Below, piece by piece: positions 13,301 through 28,300 of a stretch of 64,000 nt of DNA. A program made the position numbers and the translations under genes. The stretch's first letter is position 1. The number at the start of each line of letters is the position of its first letter. Source of the stretch: Mytilisepta virgata (lineage: Eukaryota > Mollusca > Bivalvia > Mytilida > Mytilidae); NCBI GenBank assembly GCA_028015205.1, contig CM051520.1, positions 65,046,694 through 65,110,693 on the forward strand, read 5' to 3'. Below the pieces are notes generated by a model, which was not told where the DNA came from, made no database searches, and was given only the letters and a program-made list of their open reading frames with translations.

Positions 13301-16300
13301 TCACAAGGACAAGCCAAAAATATGTTATTACATGTATACATTTAAAAACAGAATTGAAAAATTCCATATTGCATTTCAATTTGTAGATAGAATAATACTG
13401 TTACTCAAAGAAATATAAATTCTCATTAATCTTTTTTATTTTAGAATATAGATATATAATTACATAACTAATAAGTATTATTAGAGTTATTATATTGTTA
13501 CTTCATTTACGGTTATTGACAAATCAAACATGATGCGACGTTGTAAGATCTGATACAATATAAGGAATGTCTTATATTTTAACCACTACGCCGATGCCAC
13601 TAATGGTGGACTCCATTAATGTGGACTCCAAGTTACCGAGGGTATCCCCAGCAAAGGTTGCTAGAATTGAAATATTAGCCCGAAATTGATACTTAAAATT
13701 TACTGTTACAAAATTGTAAAATTTGTGAAAACTAAATACTATCTCTCTCGTGCATAACTCTGTCCTTAGATGATTTTGGCTCTACCCCTTTTGGTCATTT
13801 TGGTATTTTGAATTCGCTCTTCCAACCTCATGTATTGTTTGTGTGGTTTTCTACTTTTTAGGCCTTGGGCACAACCGATGGTACGTAAATCGACGAAATG
13901 TGGTCATCTTGAGCATCAAAATTGGTATCAAAGAATTTTATCTATTGTGTTATTTATATTGTAGTTGATTAATGAGACTAGTCTACTTTTAAAGTCTCTT
14001 TTCCATAAATCTAAAAGATGAGTTTATTGAATTTTAGCTTTATCATATTTAATTCTGTTACTTTTTAGCTCACCTGACCCGAAGGGTCAAATGAGCTTTT
14101 CTCATCACTTGGCGTCCGTCGTCCGTCGTCGTCCGTCGTCCGTCGACCGTTAACTTTTACAAAAATCTTCTCCTCTGAAACTACTGGGCCGAATTGAACC
14201 AAACTTGGCCACAAGCATTATTGGGGTATCTAGTTTTAAAAATATGTCCGATGACCCCGCCTGCCAACCAACATGGCCGACATGGCTAAAAATAGAACAT
14301 AGGGGTAAACTGCAGTTTTTGTCTTATATCTCAAAAACTAAAGCAATTAGGGCAAAACTGACAGGGGTAAAAATGTTCATCAGGTCAAGATCTACCTGTC
14401 ATGAAATTTTCAGATGAATCGGTCAACCCTTTGTTGGGTTATTGCCCCTGAATTGTTAATTTTTAGGAAATTTTGCAGTTTTAGGTTATTATCTTGAATA
14501 TTATTATAGATAAAGACAAATTGTAAACAGCAAAAATGTTCAACAAAGTAAGATCTACAAATAAGTCAACATGACCAAAATCTTTGATTGACCCCATATA
14601 GGAGTTTTTGCCCTTTAAAGACGGCATCCAGCGTAAACTTTCCTTTAAAGATCTTGAGAATCCTCTCAAACCACTGGGCCAATTGAGACCAAACTTTGGT
14701 GGAATGGTCCTTGGGTGGCCCCCTTCCAAAATTATGTCTGGCATCCCCGACTTCCAACCGAGATGGCTGCTGTTACTAAAAATAGAAAAAAAGGGGGGGT
14801 GACTTTCAAAAATCTTCTTATATGAAACTACAAGTCCAGTTGGAACCAAAGTTGTCAGTAATAGTTCTTAGGAGGTTCTCTTTCAGAAATATGTCCAATG
14901 ACCCAGATTGTTAACCAAGATGGCCGCCACAGCCGAACTGAGTTTAACATAGGGCCCTATGGGAAAATTCATTGAAAATCTTCTTGTCTTAAACCACTTG
15001 CCCAATTGGAACCAGACTTGGCAGCAATGGTCCTTACATGGTCCTCTTACAGAGGTGTGTCTGATGACCCGGACTGTCAACCAAGATGGCCGCCACACCA
15101 GAACTTAGTTTAACATAGGGCCCTATGGAAAAATTCATTGAAAAATCTTCTTGTCTGAAACCATTTGACATATTGGAGCCAGAGTTGGCAGCATTGGTCC
15201 TTAGGAGGTCCTCTTTCAGAAATGTGTCTGATTTCGTGGACTGTGAACCAAGATGGCTGCCACAGCAGAACTTAGTTTAACATAGGACCCTATGGGAAAT
15301 TCACTCAAAAATCTTCTCGTCTGAAACCACTAAGCCAATTAGAATTAGACTTGGAAGCAATGGTCCTTAGATGGTCCTCTTTCAGAATTTTGTGCGATGA
15401 CCCAGACTGTCAACCAAGATGGCCGCCACACTCGAACTTAGTTTAACATAGGGCCCTATGGAAAAATTCATTGAAAAATCTTCTTGTCTGAAACTATTTG
15501 ACATATTGGAGCCAGAATTGGCAGCATTGGTCCTTAGGAGGTCCTCTTTGAGAAATATATCCGATCACCCGGATTGTCAACCAAGATGGCTGCCACACCG
15601 AACTTTGTTAAATATAGGAAAATTCATTTAAAAATCTTCTTGTCTGAAACCGCTTAGCCAGTTGGAACAAGACTTAGCAGAAATGGTCCTTAGATGGTTC
15701 TCTTTTAGAAATGTATCCGTTGACCTGGACTAAACCAAGATGACTGCCACAGCTGAAATTAGTTTAACATAGAATCCTATAGAAAAACAGCCAAATTGAC
15801 TGCAACACTTAAATTTTTAGGTCTGCTCAAGGTGAAAAGTTAAATCCAGGTGAGCGATACAGGCTCTTGAGAGCCTCTAGTTAAAATACAAAGTGACAAT
15901 TTAGCATAAAGCAATTGTATTCAGCAGTTCATCAATTTTCATGCCCCCCCCCAAAAAAAAAAAAAAAAAAAAAAATAACAGTATCATATTTATGTTCAGT
16001 TTCATGTATAAGAACACAACGCATAAAATTGTGCCTTTACATGTATGTGTTTTTAGATTAATTGTAGATAGAGAATTTTTTATTATCAAAACTTTCAATT
16101 AAAAACTTCATGCATATTAAATATTAAAATAGGATATTAAATGAAATCGATTTTTATAATATTTAAAACGGAATCCTGTTTTAATTATCAGTTTTAGCCT
16201 ACGGTTTTAATGAGCAAAATATAATGAATATCGATACAATTGAAGTTAGTAACAAAGCGATTTTCTTAATTATCTATGATTAACCTTCGGCAAGATAGAA

Positions 16301-19300
16301 CACCGCTCATTTTTATCCTACTTTTGTTCTTTTGTTTTTTTATTATTTATTTGTTTTAGTTTTGACATTTCCACCAAACTAATGAATTTGGCAAGAGATA
16401 GGATCTAAATCTCGACGAGGCAAAAAACTTTATGCCTTAAAAATAGAAGAAGCTTCTACTCATTTATTCCCCCCCCCCCAAAAAAAAAAAATCTTCCGAA
16501 GAAATTAACATTAGTACTGTCCTTTAAAATTTTACGGTCGTCTTCCCTGGTTGGCTTCTGATTAGATTTTGTCTCACAAGTGAGATTAGATATCTTTAGT
16601 CACATTTAACGTCTTACAGGAATTGATACCATTCTACTGATACCTCACCATTATTGATCCTGATCGCACTTGCCACTTCAACGAATGATATCACGAGCTA
16701 CGCAGGACATATTTTATGGAACTATGAACGACTGTCGTATAAGTGGGAGGTAAAACCTGGTTAAACCCGCCATTTTCTTCGGAAAATGCCTGTACCAAGT
16801 CGGGAATATGACAGATGTTTTCCAGTTGTTACGCTGGCTGATACGATTGAGCTTCTTTTCGGTTTTGTCAGTGTTTGTAATCTTTCCCCTATTGAATACA
16901 CCTTGGAGTACGGTACCTGTGTTATGACCTTTAATTACCCCTCCAGAGCAGCAGATGTTACCCAGGGTTTACTGGTAAAGTCAGAAAAATTGGCATGGCA
17001 GGTTTAAAATTGGATTCTTTTCTTTAAACTTATTCATTTATAGTATATTGGGAAACAAGTTATACCGGCTTATGCTAATTCCTCTCCGTGAAAAAGGTCC
17101 CTGTAGCAGCATACTCTTTTTGACATCTACATGGAAGTCTTTTACGTGCTAAAGGTATTGTTACCCCCTTAACACGGAATACCTGAGTGACAACCATATT
17201 TCATCGAGATAACCCTCTTAATTGTCGAAAGGGCACACAAATCTGATCCCTGATCAACTCCAAAACCATCTTAATGGATATTTTAACTGAAGGGTAAAAT
17301 AAAGGTCGCCAAAGTTTATTGTGCTTAAATTACACAAAAATGAAACTTCAGTTTTAATCCCTAATCTCTATGCTCATTTGTATTCTTTTCTAAAGCTTTA
17401 TAAATTTTTAAATTGCAATGATTTATTTAAATTATTTTTTAAGTCCGAAATCTTCCACTATACGCTAAATTTCTCAGTAAATCTGTGAACTCTCAATATG
17501 TCTACATTCGTCTAGTCTAAAACAATAAAAAAGAAGTCGATATTAACGCCATAAATTAAGTTAACTGTACAAACTGAAAGTAATAGCGATAGTAATGATG
17601 GTCCTTAACTGTAAAGAAGCATTGAAAGTGTCGATGTCAGTATATTATTGTGTCAGACGCAGATTTTTGTTCTTTTAAAGATATTTATTACGTCTGACGA
17701 ACATGGCAATCGAATACAATAAAGTCATAAAGGTCACACAAAAAAGTTACGGGAATTTCAAAATGTTTTAGCCTGTTTTAAAACCAACGTAATGAAGTAA
17801 CATTTGCAAAAAATGCATAAAAAGGATAAAAAACAATTATTCACAAATTTTAAGGGTTATTTAATTGTAAATGGCATAAAGTAAATGTTGTCATACAAAT
17901 TGTTTCCTGGAAGTATCTTTTTTACGATTCTATGAAGTTGCTCTCTCAAATGATCTGCAAATGTTTATGCTTCTATGTCATGTTATGGAAGACAAAATAA
18001 ATTCTTAAGCGCATTATTTAATGTCCCTTTATAGAATAATAAAAATAAAATGAATATGATTCTGACCGTTTTTCTCTCCGATTCTTTAACTACCACACTC
18101 AATGAATATATATGAAACAGCCCGTGTTAGTGAAAGAAAAAACAGTCTGACATTAATTGAAATACAACAATACAAGGATTTGAATAGTAGATTTAAATCC
18201 TTGAACAATATAAACAAACAATGTAGTTGTAAGAAATGCAATATCCTACACCCTTTTATTATTTTATTTTTATTTTGTTTTGTTTTTGTTTTTGTTTTTG
18301 TTTTGTTTTTGTTTTTGTTTTTGTTTTTGTTTTTGTTTTTTTTACTGCTTTTTTCATATTTTGTTTCTTTATAATTAAAATAAAAAAGCCAATTTTAAAT
18401 AGTTTATTTTGCTGCATGTCATATGGTCAGCTGTGCAAGTTAAGAATGTTCACTGTACCTATTACCACGTAAAAAGTCTAAAGTAAGATGTCAGATTTCA
18501 ACGGAACGATATTTCCAATCATTTACTGTAATACCAAACCTTGGAAACTATTTACTGAAACTTGATATTTGTTCGTCATTACAAGGAAAGATAAAAGTAT
18601 ATCGTGCCTTAAGACAAAATTAAATGATAATTTAAGATTTGGAAATAATTATCTTAATACATTTCTTTATAATTATTCTCTTTGTAAAACTCCATCCCAA
18701 ACAGAAATAAATTAATTGAAAATGTATATGTTCACTGCAACTGTCATAAAAATACATTTTAGCTCACCTGACCCAAAGGGTCAAGTACGCTATTCTCATC
18801 TCTTGGCGCCCGTCGTCCGTCGTCTGTTAACTATTACAAAAATCTTCTCCTCTGAAACTAAAATGTCAAATGGAACCAAACTTGGCCACAAGCATCATTA
18901 GGGTACATATAAGTAAACTGCAGTTTTTGCCTTGTATCTCAAATACTAAAGCATTTAGAGCAAAACTGACATGGGGTAAAAATGTTCATCAGGTCAAGAT
19001 CTACCTGCCATGAAATGTTCAGACTAATCGGTCAACCCTTTGTTGGGTTATTGTCCCATAATTGTTAATTGTAAGGACATTTTGCAGTTTTAGGCTATTA
19101 TCTTGAATATTATTATAAAAAACTGTAAGCAACAAAAATATCCAACAAAGTAAGATCTATAAATAAGTTAACGTGACCAAAATCATTTCAAAAGCTGTAA
19201 GTGAAGCAATATAAATTCTAAAAGACTATCCGACTTCTTCTAAATAGCTTTTAAAATTCAGTGAACTGAGAGGCGACTGCGGCCGATTTTCAGAGTGAAG

Positions 19301-22300
19301 ATTTAATCAAACTCAATTTAAATTTGCATACTTTAAAAAATTAAATTATAAAATGTCTGTTTTGTAGTAAGGCTGATATATATCGTCACGTTGTTATTTT
19401 TAGTATCTTTATCTAAAGCTGTTAAAATCAGCAAAATAATAACATAATATAAGGGTCTTGTGACGGTTAAATGCGAAATATTTGCCAGGTCTGAGTGACA
19501 TATTACCCGACGCGAAGCGGAGGGTAATATGTCTCTCGGACCTAAGAAATATTTCGCATATAACCGTCACAAGAACCTAATACTGTGATTATAATACTTC
19601 ATGCTAAGAATTCATCTAATTTAAAATTAAATTCACCTTTGTCATGTAAAAAGGATCATAACTGACTGAGACATTTCTTACTGTAAATATTTATGAAAAG
19701 TGCTCTTTTTTTGTAACCGTAAATTTACACAAAAACTCACGTGAAATATACAGCCGTACGTGGACATATTACTGTAGTTCATATGCCGTATTTGCCGGCT
19801 AAATGTACACCAAAACTCACGCGACATATAAAGCCGCACATGGACATATTACTGTAGTTCATATGCCGTATTTGCAGGCTAAATGTACACAAAAGCTCAC
19901 GCGACATATAAAGCCGCACATGGACATATTACTGTAGTTCATATGCCGTATTTCCCGGATAGGTTGGAATTTATATTCAACTTATTAATGTACCAAATAT
20001 CACAGCAGTTTCTAGTATGAAGTATAATAATATATAATACCTGCAATAGGATACTAAACTCCCTCAATTAATGCAAGTGTGCATATTCAAATTTCATATT
20101 AAAATTATGTGTAATATTGTTTTTAATTAATAAAATCTTCATATATATACTAGTTACATACATAATGAATATATAATATGAAAATTAGAATCGACAGTTC
20201 TTTGCATCACTCATGTCAATTTAACAACAAATCTACGAAAGATAAGCGGTCTGAATAATCCTTTGAAATGAGAATACCACGTTTTAGTGAGCTAAGGGTA
20301 TACTTATCGTTAAAAAGGTTTTTCTCAATTTACTCGTATTGGGCGATTTGGGTACCCTAAGTCTAGTAGTCCACGAACAAAATGACCTTGGATACGATCC
20401 TTCGTAATACTAGTACTTTACTAGGTAATTATAATTTTTTCAAGTGCTTTCAAGTTTTGTCAAACGATAACGACTTATGTTATAGGCACTTTGAGTCAAA
20501 CATTTTCACGCACAACAACTAAAGCTACAAATCAAAATACATAAAAAGCGGATTATAAACTAAACAATGGTACGCCAGCGGGGCTGTAAAGTTTGAAAGT
20601 GTTGTTTATTATTCAAAATAGCAATTACAAGATTTTCAAGATAAAGAATGCAGTAGAGTGCAGTTCACTTCGTTCTAGAATTGTGTTCTAGTTTTAGTAG
20701 TACAGGAAGGCCTTTTTAGTCTAGAGGAATCTCGGTCTAACACTAAACACATTTATGCTGAGGATAAATTTCGAAATTTCATAAGGAGTAAGATTTATCA
20801 TACGTGTGTTTAAATGCAATGGAATTTCGTCCTCATGGTTCTTTTTATTGTTCCTTTTTTCTTATCTTTGGATTTCCTATGTTTTTTTCACAAGTGAACA
20901 CAACATGTAGCTCTCGAAGAACAATCTAGAAATAAACATTCTGCCATAATCAAAATGTATCTAAATTTATTCGACGATGTTGTAAAATTTCCTGTGTTGT
21001 CCAATTCAAATGCTATTAGATGTGCATTTATGTTTAGATTTTTTTAATTATTTTTTTTTCACCTTCCACATTTATTATTGCAGATAATCTAGAATTACTT
21101 GGTTCTCACCACTATCTTGTTAGTCCTCTATGAAGCAAGTATAATTTTAATTACAAGGCAGCCCGACGTCTGTCATACTTCAATAAAGCTTAATTGTTCT
21201 GTTTTGCGAAGCTTTTGTAGTTCCTAAATGTGCATTCAATACGATATGATAACATAACAGATTTTAGGTCGATTTTACATTTCCGAAGCGATTATTTTAC
21301 GTCATAGTTCATTATTATAAAAAAAAATGTCGTCGAATGGGATTGACAATCGAAATAAAATAGTACCTTACCACGCCTTAGTTCTGAAAAAAAAACGTGT
21401 ATTTTATTTATAACACTTTTTTAAAAGATGTTTTGACGTAAGTGAATTGTTCCGACGTTAGTCAGTCAATGAGTTGTGGTATTATAATTTTATCTACAGC
21501 TGTCCAGTCTGTAAACAGTTCATGATTGTGTCCTTCTGGAATGTACACCTCACCGGACTTTACACTTCAATGGTTTCTACTCACTGAAAATGTGACGGGT
21601 GACGTTCAAGAAGCAGGACATGCTTAACCTTCCGGATCACTTGATAAAACTCTCGGGTTTTAGTGGGAGTTCACAGTGCTTAAGTTTCGGTGCTGTCTTG
21701 TTGTATTTTTTTTAAAGTTTATTATGTGTTTTTTTTATTGTTCTCGTTGTATCCTTGTATCATTGTATTTGTTTCATTCCTAGCTTATTGGTGTAAGAAA
21801 CCTTTGCGGTTTTCAAAGAAATACACATTTTATTTCATTGATTCTATTAGTAACAGATAATTTCACAAATGTTATTGATTTTTCAACGTTTCTGTATGTA
21901 TGCATATTGGTTTTAAAAAAGTAAATTGCCATGTGAGTTACTCAAAGAAATCGTATTTGATAAAAACATTCTTTATTTTTTTATGTTTAAAACAAAATAC
22001 AAATTACATAATAAAAACATAATCAATTTCATAGATTAAGGTCACAATGATACAGTAATAATGGAGTACTCGATGTTGTACATTTTCAAACTGTCGTTTT
22101 CATTTTCTGCTTTGATGCCTTTACAACAGAAAATTAAGTTCAAACAGTCAAATCACTTAAGTTAACAGCAGAATTGGATTAAGAACTTATTACATCACTT
22201 TTCATTTACGTCCATTTATTTTAGAAATAGTCTTCAACAAGATTAGGAATTAATCTGTATGTCAAAATTAGGAACTGAAAAATACAGTCTAAATCAAAGG

Positions 22301-25300
22301 AAATTGATTTGAGTCAATCAGTTTACTGAAAGTAAACAAATGGTATCCGTTAACACTAAAAAGCCATAAAAAAGAGAAAAATCTAGAGCAAAAGAGCATG
22401 AAAATAGGATACATGGGAATTAAGATGAGAAAATGAAACATGTGATAACATATGTAACAAATTTCAAATAAAGAGAAAATATAAATTGAAATGTATGCGT
22501 GTTTTTATCATAAAGACTGTAAGTTACTACATTAATCCACATAAAATGTACTTTGTCACGAAAGCCGGTGCTTATGTACTGGTATCATTAGAAAATAATT
22601 ATAAATTAAGCCCGAGGGACGATATCAGTCTAGTGCTGATAACATGGGCAATATGAAAAAGACCATGACTTGTATTAATCTATTTTTGCCATAACCAAGA
22701 AATAATTTTACTGTTGAATTAGATTTTCCAGTCTTCAAGCAAGTTTGTCAGATTTTGTGACATCCCTGGATAGAATGTGCACATTCACAATGCTACAGCT
22801 ATTAAACAGTGTTATTTCTTTTACTTGGAATAAAGAGTCAAACAAATGAATGCAACTTCAGTTTCTGTGCTTTTCCACACATCTACAAATAGATTTTATA
22901 AGCCCCTATTTGAAAGTGCTTAGAACATTTATGAACAGTTAATTCACTATAAATAATGATCAGACGATTATTTACAGATGAGCGGATGTGGCAAAATATG
23001 TGATAAATAGATTAATACATAGTCTTTTTCATATTGCCCGTGTTATCATCCCTCAACTGATATAGTCTCTTGGGCTAAAGCCCTCGGGGCCGATATCAAG
23101 GTCTCGGGCTGATAACAAGGGCAATATGAAAAAGACCATGTATTAATCTATAATTATCACAAATTAGGTAAAAATATTGTACATGTTGCAAATGTAAGAA
23201 AAGTGGGCAAATAACATAAAAGGGGTACTAGTAACATGTTATACATGTTATCTGCCCTCTCGAGAGCCAAATATGACGTCACTTCGGAATCCGCAATATT
23301 GTTTTAGAGTCAAAATTAATGAAATGGGATGATCAGTCAGAACGGGAGAGCAATGTTTCTTAAGATAAAACATATTCTTTCATGTATTTCGTAATGTTCA
23401 AAAGTTTGATAAACAAATTGATACTAGACCTTGTTGCACTGTCGTGACTCAAATTTATGAATTTATCAATAAGATATTATGGATATCAATATATCTTTTA
23501 ATAATGGTGTGACTATTTTTTGATGAGTCAGATAGCTGTTATATGATATTCATTATGAAAAAATAATTATATCATGTACATGTATATTTCATTAACTGCT
23601 TTTACTGAAACATGACGATAAAATTTCATTTCCTACATTATTCATTGGCTGCTTTATATTAGAAACATTATTTGGAATTTCATTACAATTTCAAATTAAA
23701 AAATGTGTTTTTAATTACAACAAATGTCTCACTTTACGGGGGAAATACCATAAAATGGAAGCATGTTTCAACATTTCCTGAAACGCTATTATTATCTTAA
23801 TTTAGTGTCCTTTTGTAAAATTATATTATTTAAATTACAGTCTACATGGGTTTAAAAATTAACTGAGATCATTGTATTCTACTAGAAATTCCAGAAAAAG
23901 AAAAATATCTACACAATCCGTGATAATGTACATGCATTTCACAGATCAGAACTTAGTCTGGTGTTAATAAAATCACAAAATACCGAATAAATTTGATGCA
24001 CTATCTGGCCATCTCGTAGACTGACAACTCACCAGCAGTGCTCAAGATCAAAATGTTGGAAATTAAGGTAGGAGTTACCTAATCGGGCTATATTTCAGAT
24101 TTTTATAAAATTTGACATGCAACTAGAGTACTTTGAACTGCATCTGAATATCAAAAAAATAATGTAGGTCCCTTTAATACTTCTCAAAATATGGTGTTTC
24201 AAGTTTTGGCAAACAGATGGATAAATACATAGAATGCACACAGTTATCGCTCCAAAAAGTCAAATATGTAGATTTTAAATTATGCTTTCTCAAAATCCAG
24301 TCCCAAGAATTTGTTTTATTGCCATTATTGCCATTGAAATTCTCTTTTTATTGATACAAAATTTATTGGGGTCACCAGATTCGTTTTTTCAGTATATTGG
24401 ATGATTACTTTATGAAGAGTGAAAATAATCGTCAAAAAGCCAAAATAAGTGTAACGTCGTTACTACGTCGCGACAAAAATGTAGATTTTTAGTGTTTTTA
24501 CAGACAGGACCTATAGTTGAATGATTTCCACATCAAAAACGAGGCTTTTATATGACATCTACAGTAAAAGTCCTTTATTTCAATGAATTTAAATCAACCT
24601 TATGAAAGAAATATAAAAGCTAAAGATAAAAAATTTTCGATATTTAGAAGCAGTTTCGAATGTTCTAAAAATCTATAATTTAGTGGATTTAGGTACCTCC
24701 TACCTTAAAGAAATAAGCACAACCACATACCATACAATACAAAACTACGTTTTCAGTAAGTATGAAGGTACAGCAATGTACGTGAACATGTAGCTTTTAT
24801 GGGGTCTGAGTAATCTACAGAACTCTTCTTTCCACAGTAAATTATTCATTCTTTGAAATGCATGTTAAGTAAGGTTTGGAAAACGTCTACATGTGTATGC
24901 CCAATTTATAGAAAAGTTGGTGGATAATGCTCAGGTACGACAAAACTTTTGACCATTATGAAACATTGTGCCTTTTTCACAAGCATTCTGACGACTGCGA
25001 CCAAGACTGGCTCCATGGTACATGTATGCATAGAAAAATAGAAACTGATGACAGGAAACCAGATCACACTTACAACTAATGTTTGTGAAATACATTGTAG
25101 GGCCCTGGTTAGAATGTACTTTTTTCTCAGGCATTTTTCGTTTTGTGACGAGAATGAATCTATCATATAATTTCATTCATTTTACAGTCATCAAAAGTAG
25201 CGATGCACAGCTGTTAAGTTTTCTTGTAATAAAATAACAGAAAATTTGGTTCATTTGACAATATCTGTTTTATAATTAGGTTCTGTAACCGGTAATCCGT

Positions 25301-28300
25301 GGAAAATTTGAGCATCTTCACAAAGAGGATAAAAGAAAACCACAAAAAAAAGTGGAACCAATTTTGACACTTTAATTTTATTTTGAAAATTCACAACGTA
25401 GACTCTGTTATAAAATCGGTTAGTGAAATAATGAATGATTGGGTTTCCAAACTACAGGTTAAATTGGGTGAAATTTTGTTGTTTTTTTTCGATTTTTCGA
25501 TTTTTGCAGAAAAATGAAGGTTTTCTAAAACAAATAATAAAGTATGAATATATGATCAACAGATTCTAAAATAGCTAATTGAATTTCTAAGTATACATAG
25601 TACAGGTAAATTACGCCAGCAGGTATAAACACTGTAGTAGTAATATAATATTTTTTAAGAAAAAGTAAATACACTTATTTCATTTATTACGCTTGCATGT
25701 GCAAATGTCGATTCACAAACACGAAGAAATGCATGCGAAGAACTTTTCTTGCATTTAAATGGGCCAAATACATGTGTAATTTCTCGGTTCCTTGCCTTCA
25801 CAAATATAGATGCATAATCTAATTCATGCAATTATCATTCAGGTGTATTAAATTTATTCCAAAGATCATAATCAGGCAAGCACGTCTACGAAAGATTGTA
25901 TCTTCCAATATGTATCATTCTAATTTATCGTATTTTTGTTTTATGTAAAAGCTAATTCCAGATTAAACACCATGAGCTGTTAATATCGTATCAATACAAA
26001 AGTCGGATTTTGTTTTATCACATCATTTTCTGTTTAGTTCTATCTATTTCTGACAATATTGAACATGATTACAAAAATCTCATTATCTGATTACGAAAGG
26101 TTTGAGGAACAATACACAATGAAATTAATAATGCGTACCAAATAAATATTTTTCAATCTTATTCTACGTTTCTACAGGTGCACTTGCACTCAAGATTGGA
26201 TTCTCATTCAAAGATACAAATATGTTTGATCTTTTTCTGTTCAGGTAGCATGATCTTGTGGTCAAAGCAAATAGAATCGAAACAATTGATGCCTTAGAAA
26301 AATAACTATGTAACAGTTATAAATTATGAAAACAGATGTCTAAAGATAATTCAGATGTTAAATTGCGTTCGTACATGTATGATTAAACATTATCAGATAC
26401 ATGTACATGCAAGTCTGTGAAAAAACTCCGTACACCAAAAAACTCTGTACCCCAAAAACTCTGTACACCAAAAAACGTTTTAATTTGTCAACTGAAAATT
26501 TTAAGGTGGTACCCAACACTTTCACTAAAATTAATTTGGCTCGTTTAATTTTCATAAAATTTTGACAAAGTATTTACTTTGACCCATTGACAAAAAATTT
26601 AAAATTTCAAAACATTTGAACCAACCAATTCATCAGAAAAATTACACTGATTGTATAGCAGTTTGACAAACACTAATATTGATCATTGAAAAGCTTAATA
26701 TTCCATTAACAACACAACGTTATTAAAACGTTTAGCTGATTTTACAGAGTTACCTCCCTGTAGTATTAGGTACCACCTTAACAACTTGTACATAAAAATC
26801 TAAAATCGAGCTATAGCCGAAGCCATGACTACTGATGAGACCTAAAATCAGACATTGTAATAATTAATAGATAACAGGAAAGGTCATTAACATAGCAATA
26901 GCAATTGAACAAGATGACATCTTCGTCAAAATACATCTACACAATCAAACGGAAAAAACAAACATTCAGGATTTCAATACCTAAAACTATTAAAAAATGT
27001 AAAAAAACAATAAAAAAGGCTTATTTAAAAATAATTTAAATAAACAACAAAGGGATAACAGGAAAGGTTAATGACACATCCAAACAAAGAATAACAAAGC
27101 ATGCTACTTGTGTTCGTTTCTACTGTAAAATTAATAGTAATGACATCATAGCGGCTGTTTAAAAACTATCGCACAACCCTGATTAAGTATATATATGACT
27201 GTTCAAAGCATAAAACGGATGTTACACTTGCTACAAAACATTTTCACAATTATTATCATATTCAAACAAATTTGTGCTAGAAATAGTTTGCCTATTGTAT
27301 TTATTTGTTAGAGTGACGGTGTCAAAATACATTTTTACACCTCTCAGTATTCGGATTCCGAAAGTGTTCCATTTATGTTTTTGTTAAGTAATTCTGTATA
27401 TCCAAATAGTGGGAGTGAAATGGCTTGCAGAACCATTTTAAGAACATTTTGTGAAAACAAATCACTAAAGATCATTTAAAACGAGACAGTAAATCTTCTC
27501 AATTACATGCCAAAAATCTCGGTTAAATTCTATGACCGTATATAATTGTAACAAATTGCGGTAAAATGCGCTTCTTTCACTTAAGACAAATTACAGACAA
27601 TTCAAATGCATTTCATTTGCAGTAAATTATTAAGCATTATGTAACCAGAATCTGCATGACTCATTAAGTTGCATGACACAAAAACATGATCACACTTTAT
27701 CACTCTAACAGTTCCAATATCATCTCTGTGATTACATCACACAACTTTAAGTATTGCAAAAACAATACTTCTAGTTGAAATGTCTCAAAATTTCAAGATT
27801 TTATTGATAACCTCAGACACATATAGGTGTACAAGAGGACAATACATATTCATATATAGCGTGCTCAGAATAAGTGAATGGTATTTTGGGATCTGTCCCG
27901 GTCGGTTCGAAACTTGTATTTACTGCATCGCCGTTACAAACGCAATACTTTAAAATAACAGAAAACAATTGGTCCGATCAGAGTCGGAATAACGTGTCCG
28001 AGCAGAAAACTATTTAAGTTGGTAGAAAATAACTGTTTTTAGTAAACGCTGAAGCCTTTCAATGCCGATTCTGGACAGAATCGAAAAAATGCCCATTTTA
28101 ATATATGGAGTGCGCTTTGACGCCATAAGGTTGAAGTCAACTCTTAGAAAGACCGTTTGAAGTCAGAAGAATCTCGGACTATATAACCATACCGTCTGAT
28201 TAGACTTGGAAATCCAAAAGTTCAGATAAAACCAAATAATCAATCAATAATATAAAAGATGGCCACGAAAGATTATTTCTTTAGAAATACTAAATGATTT

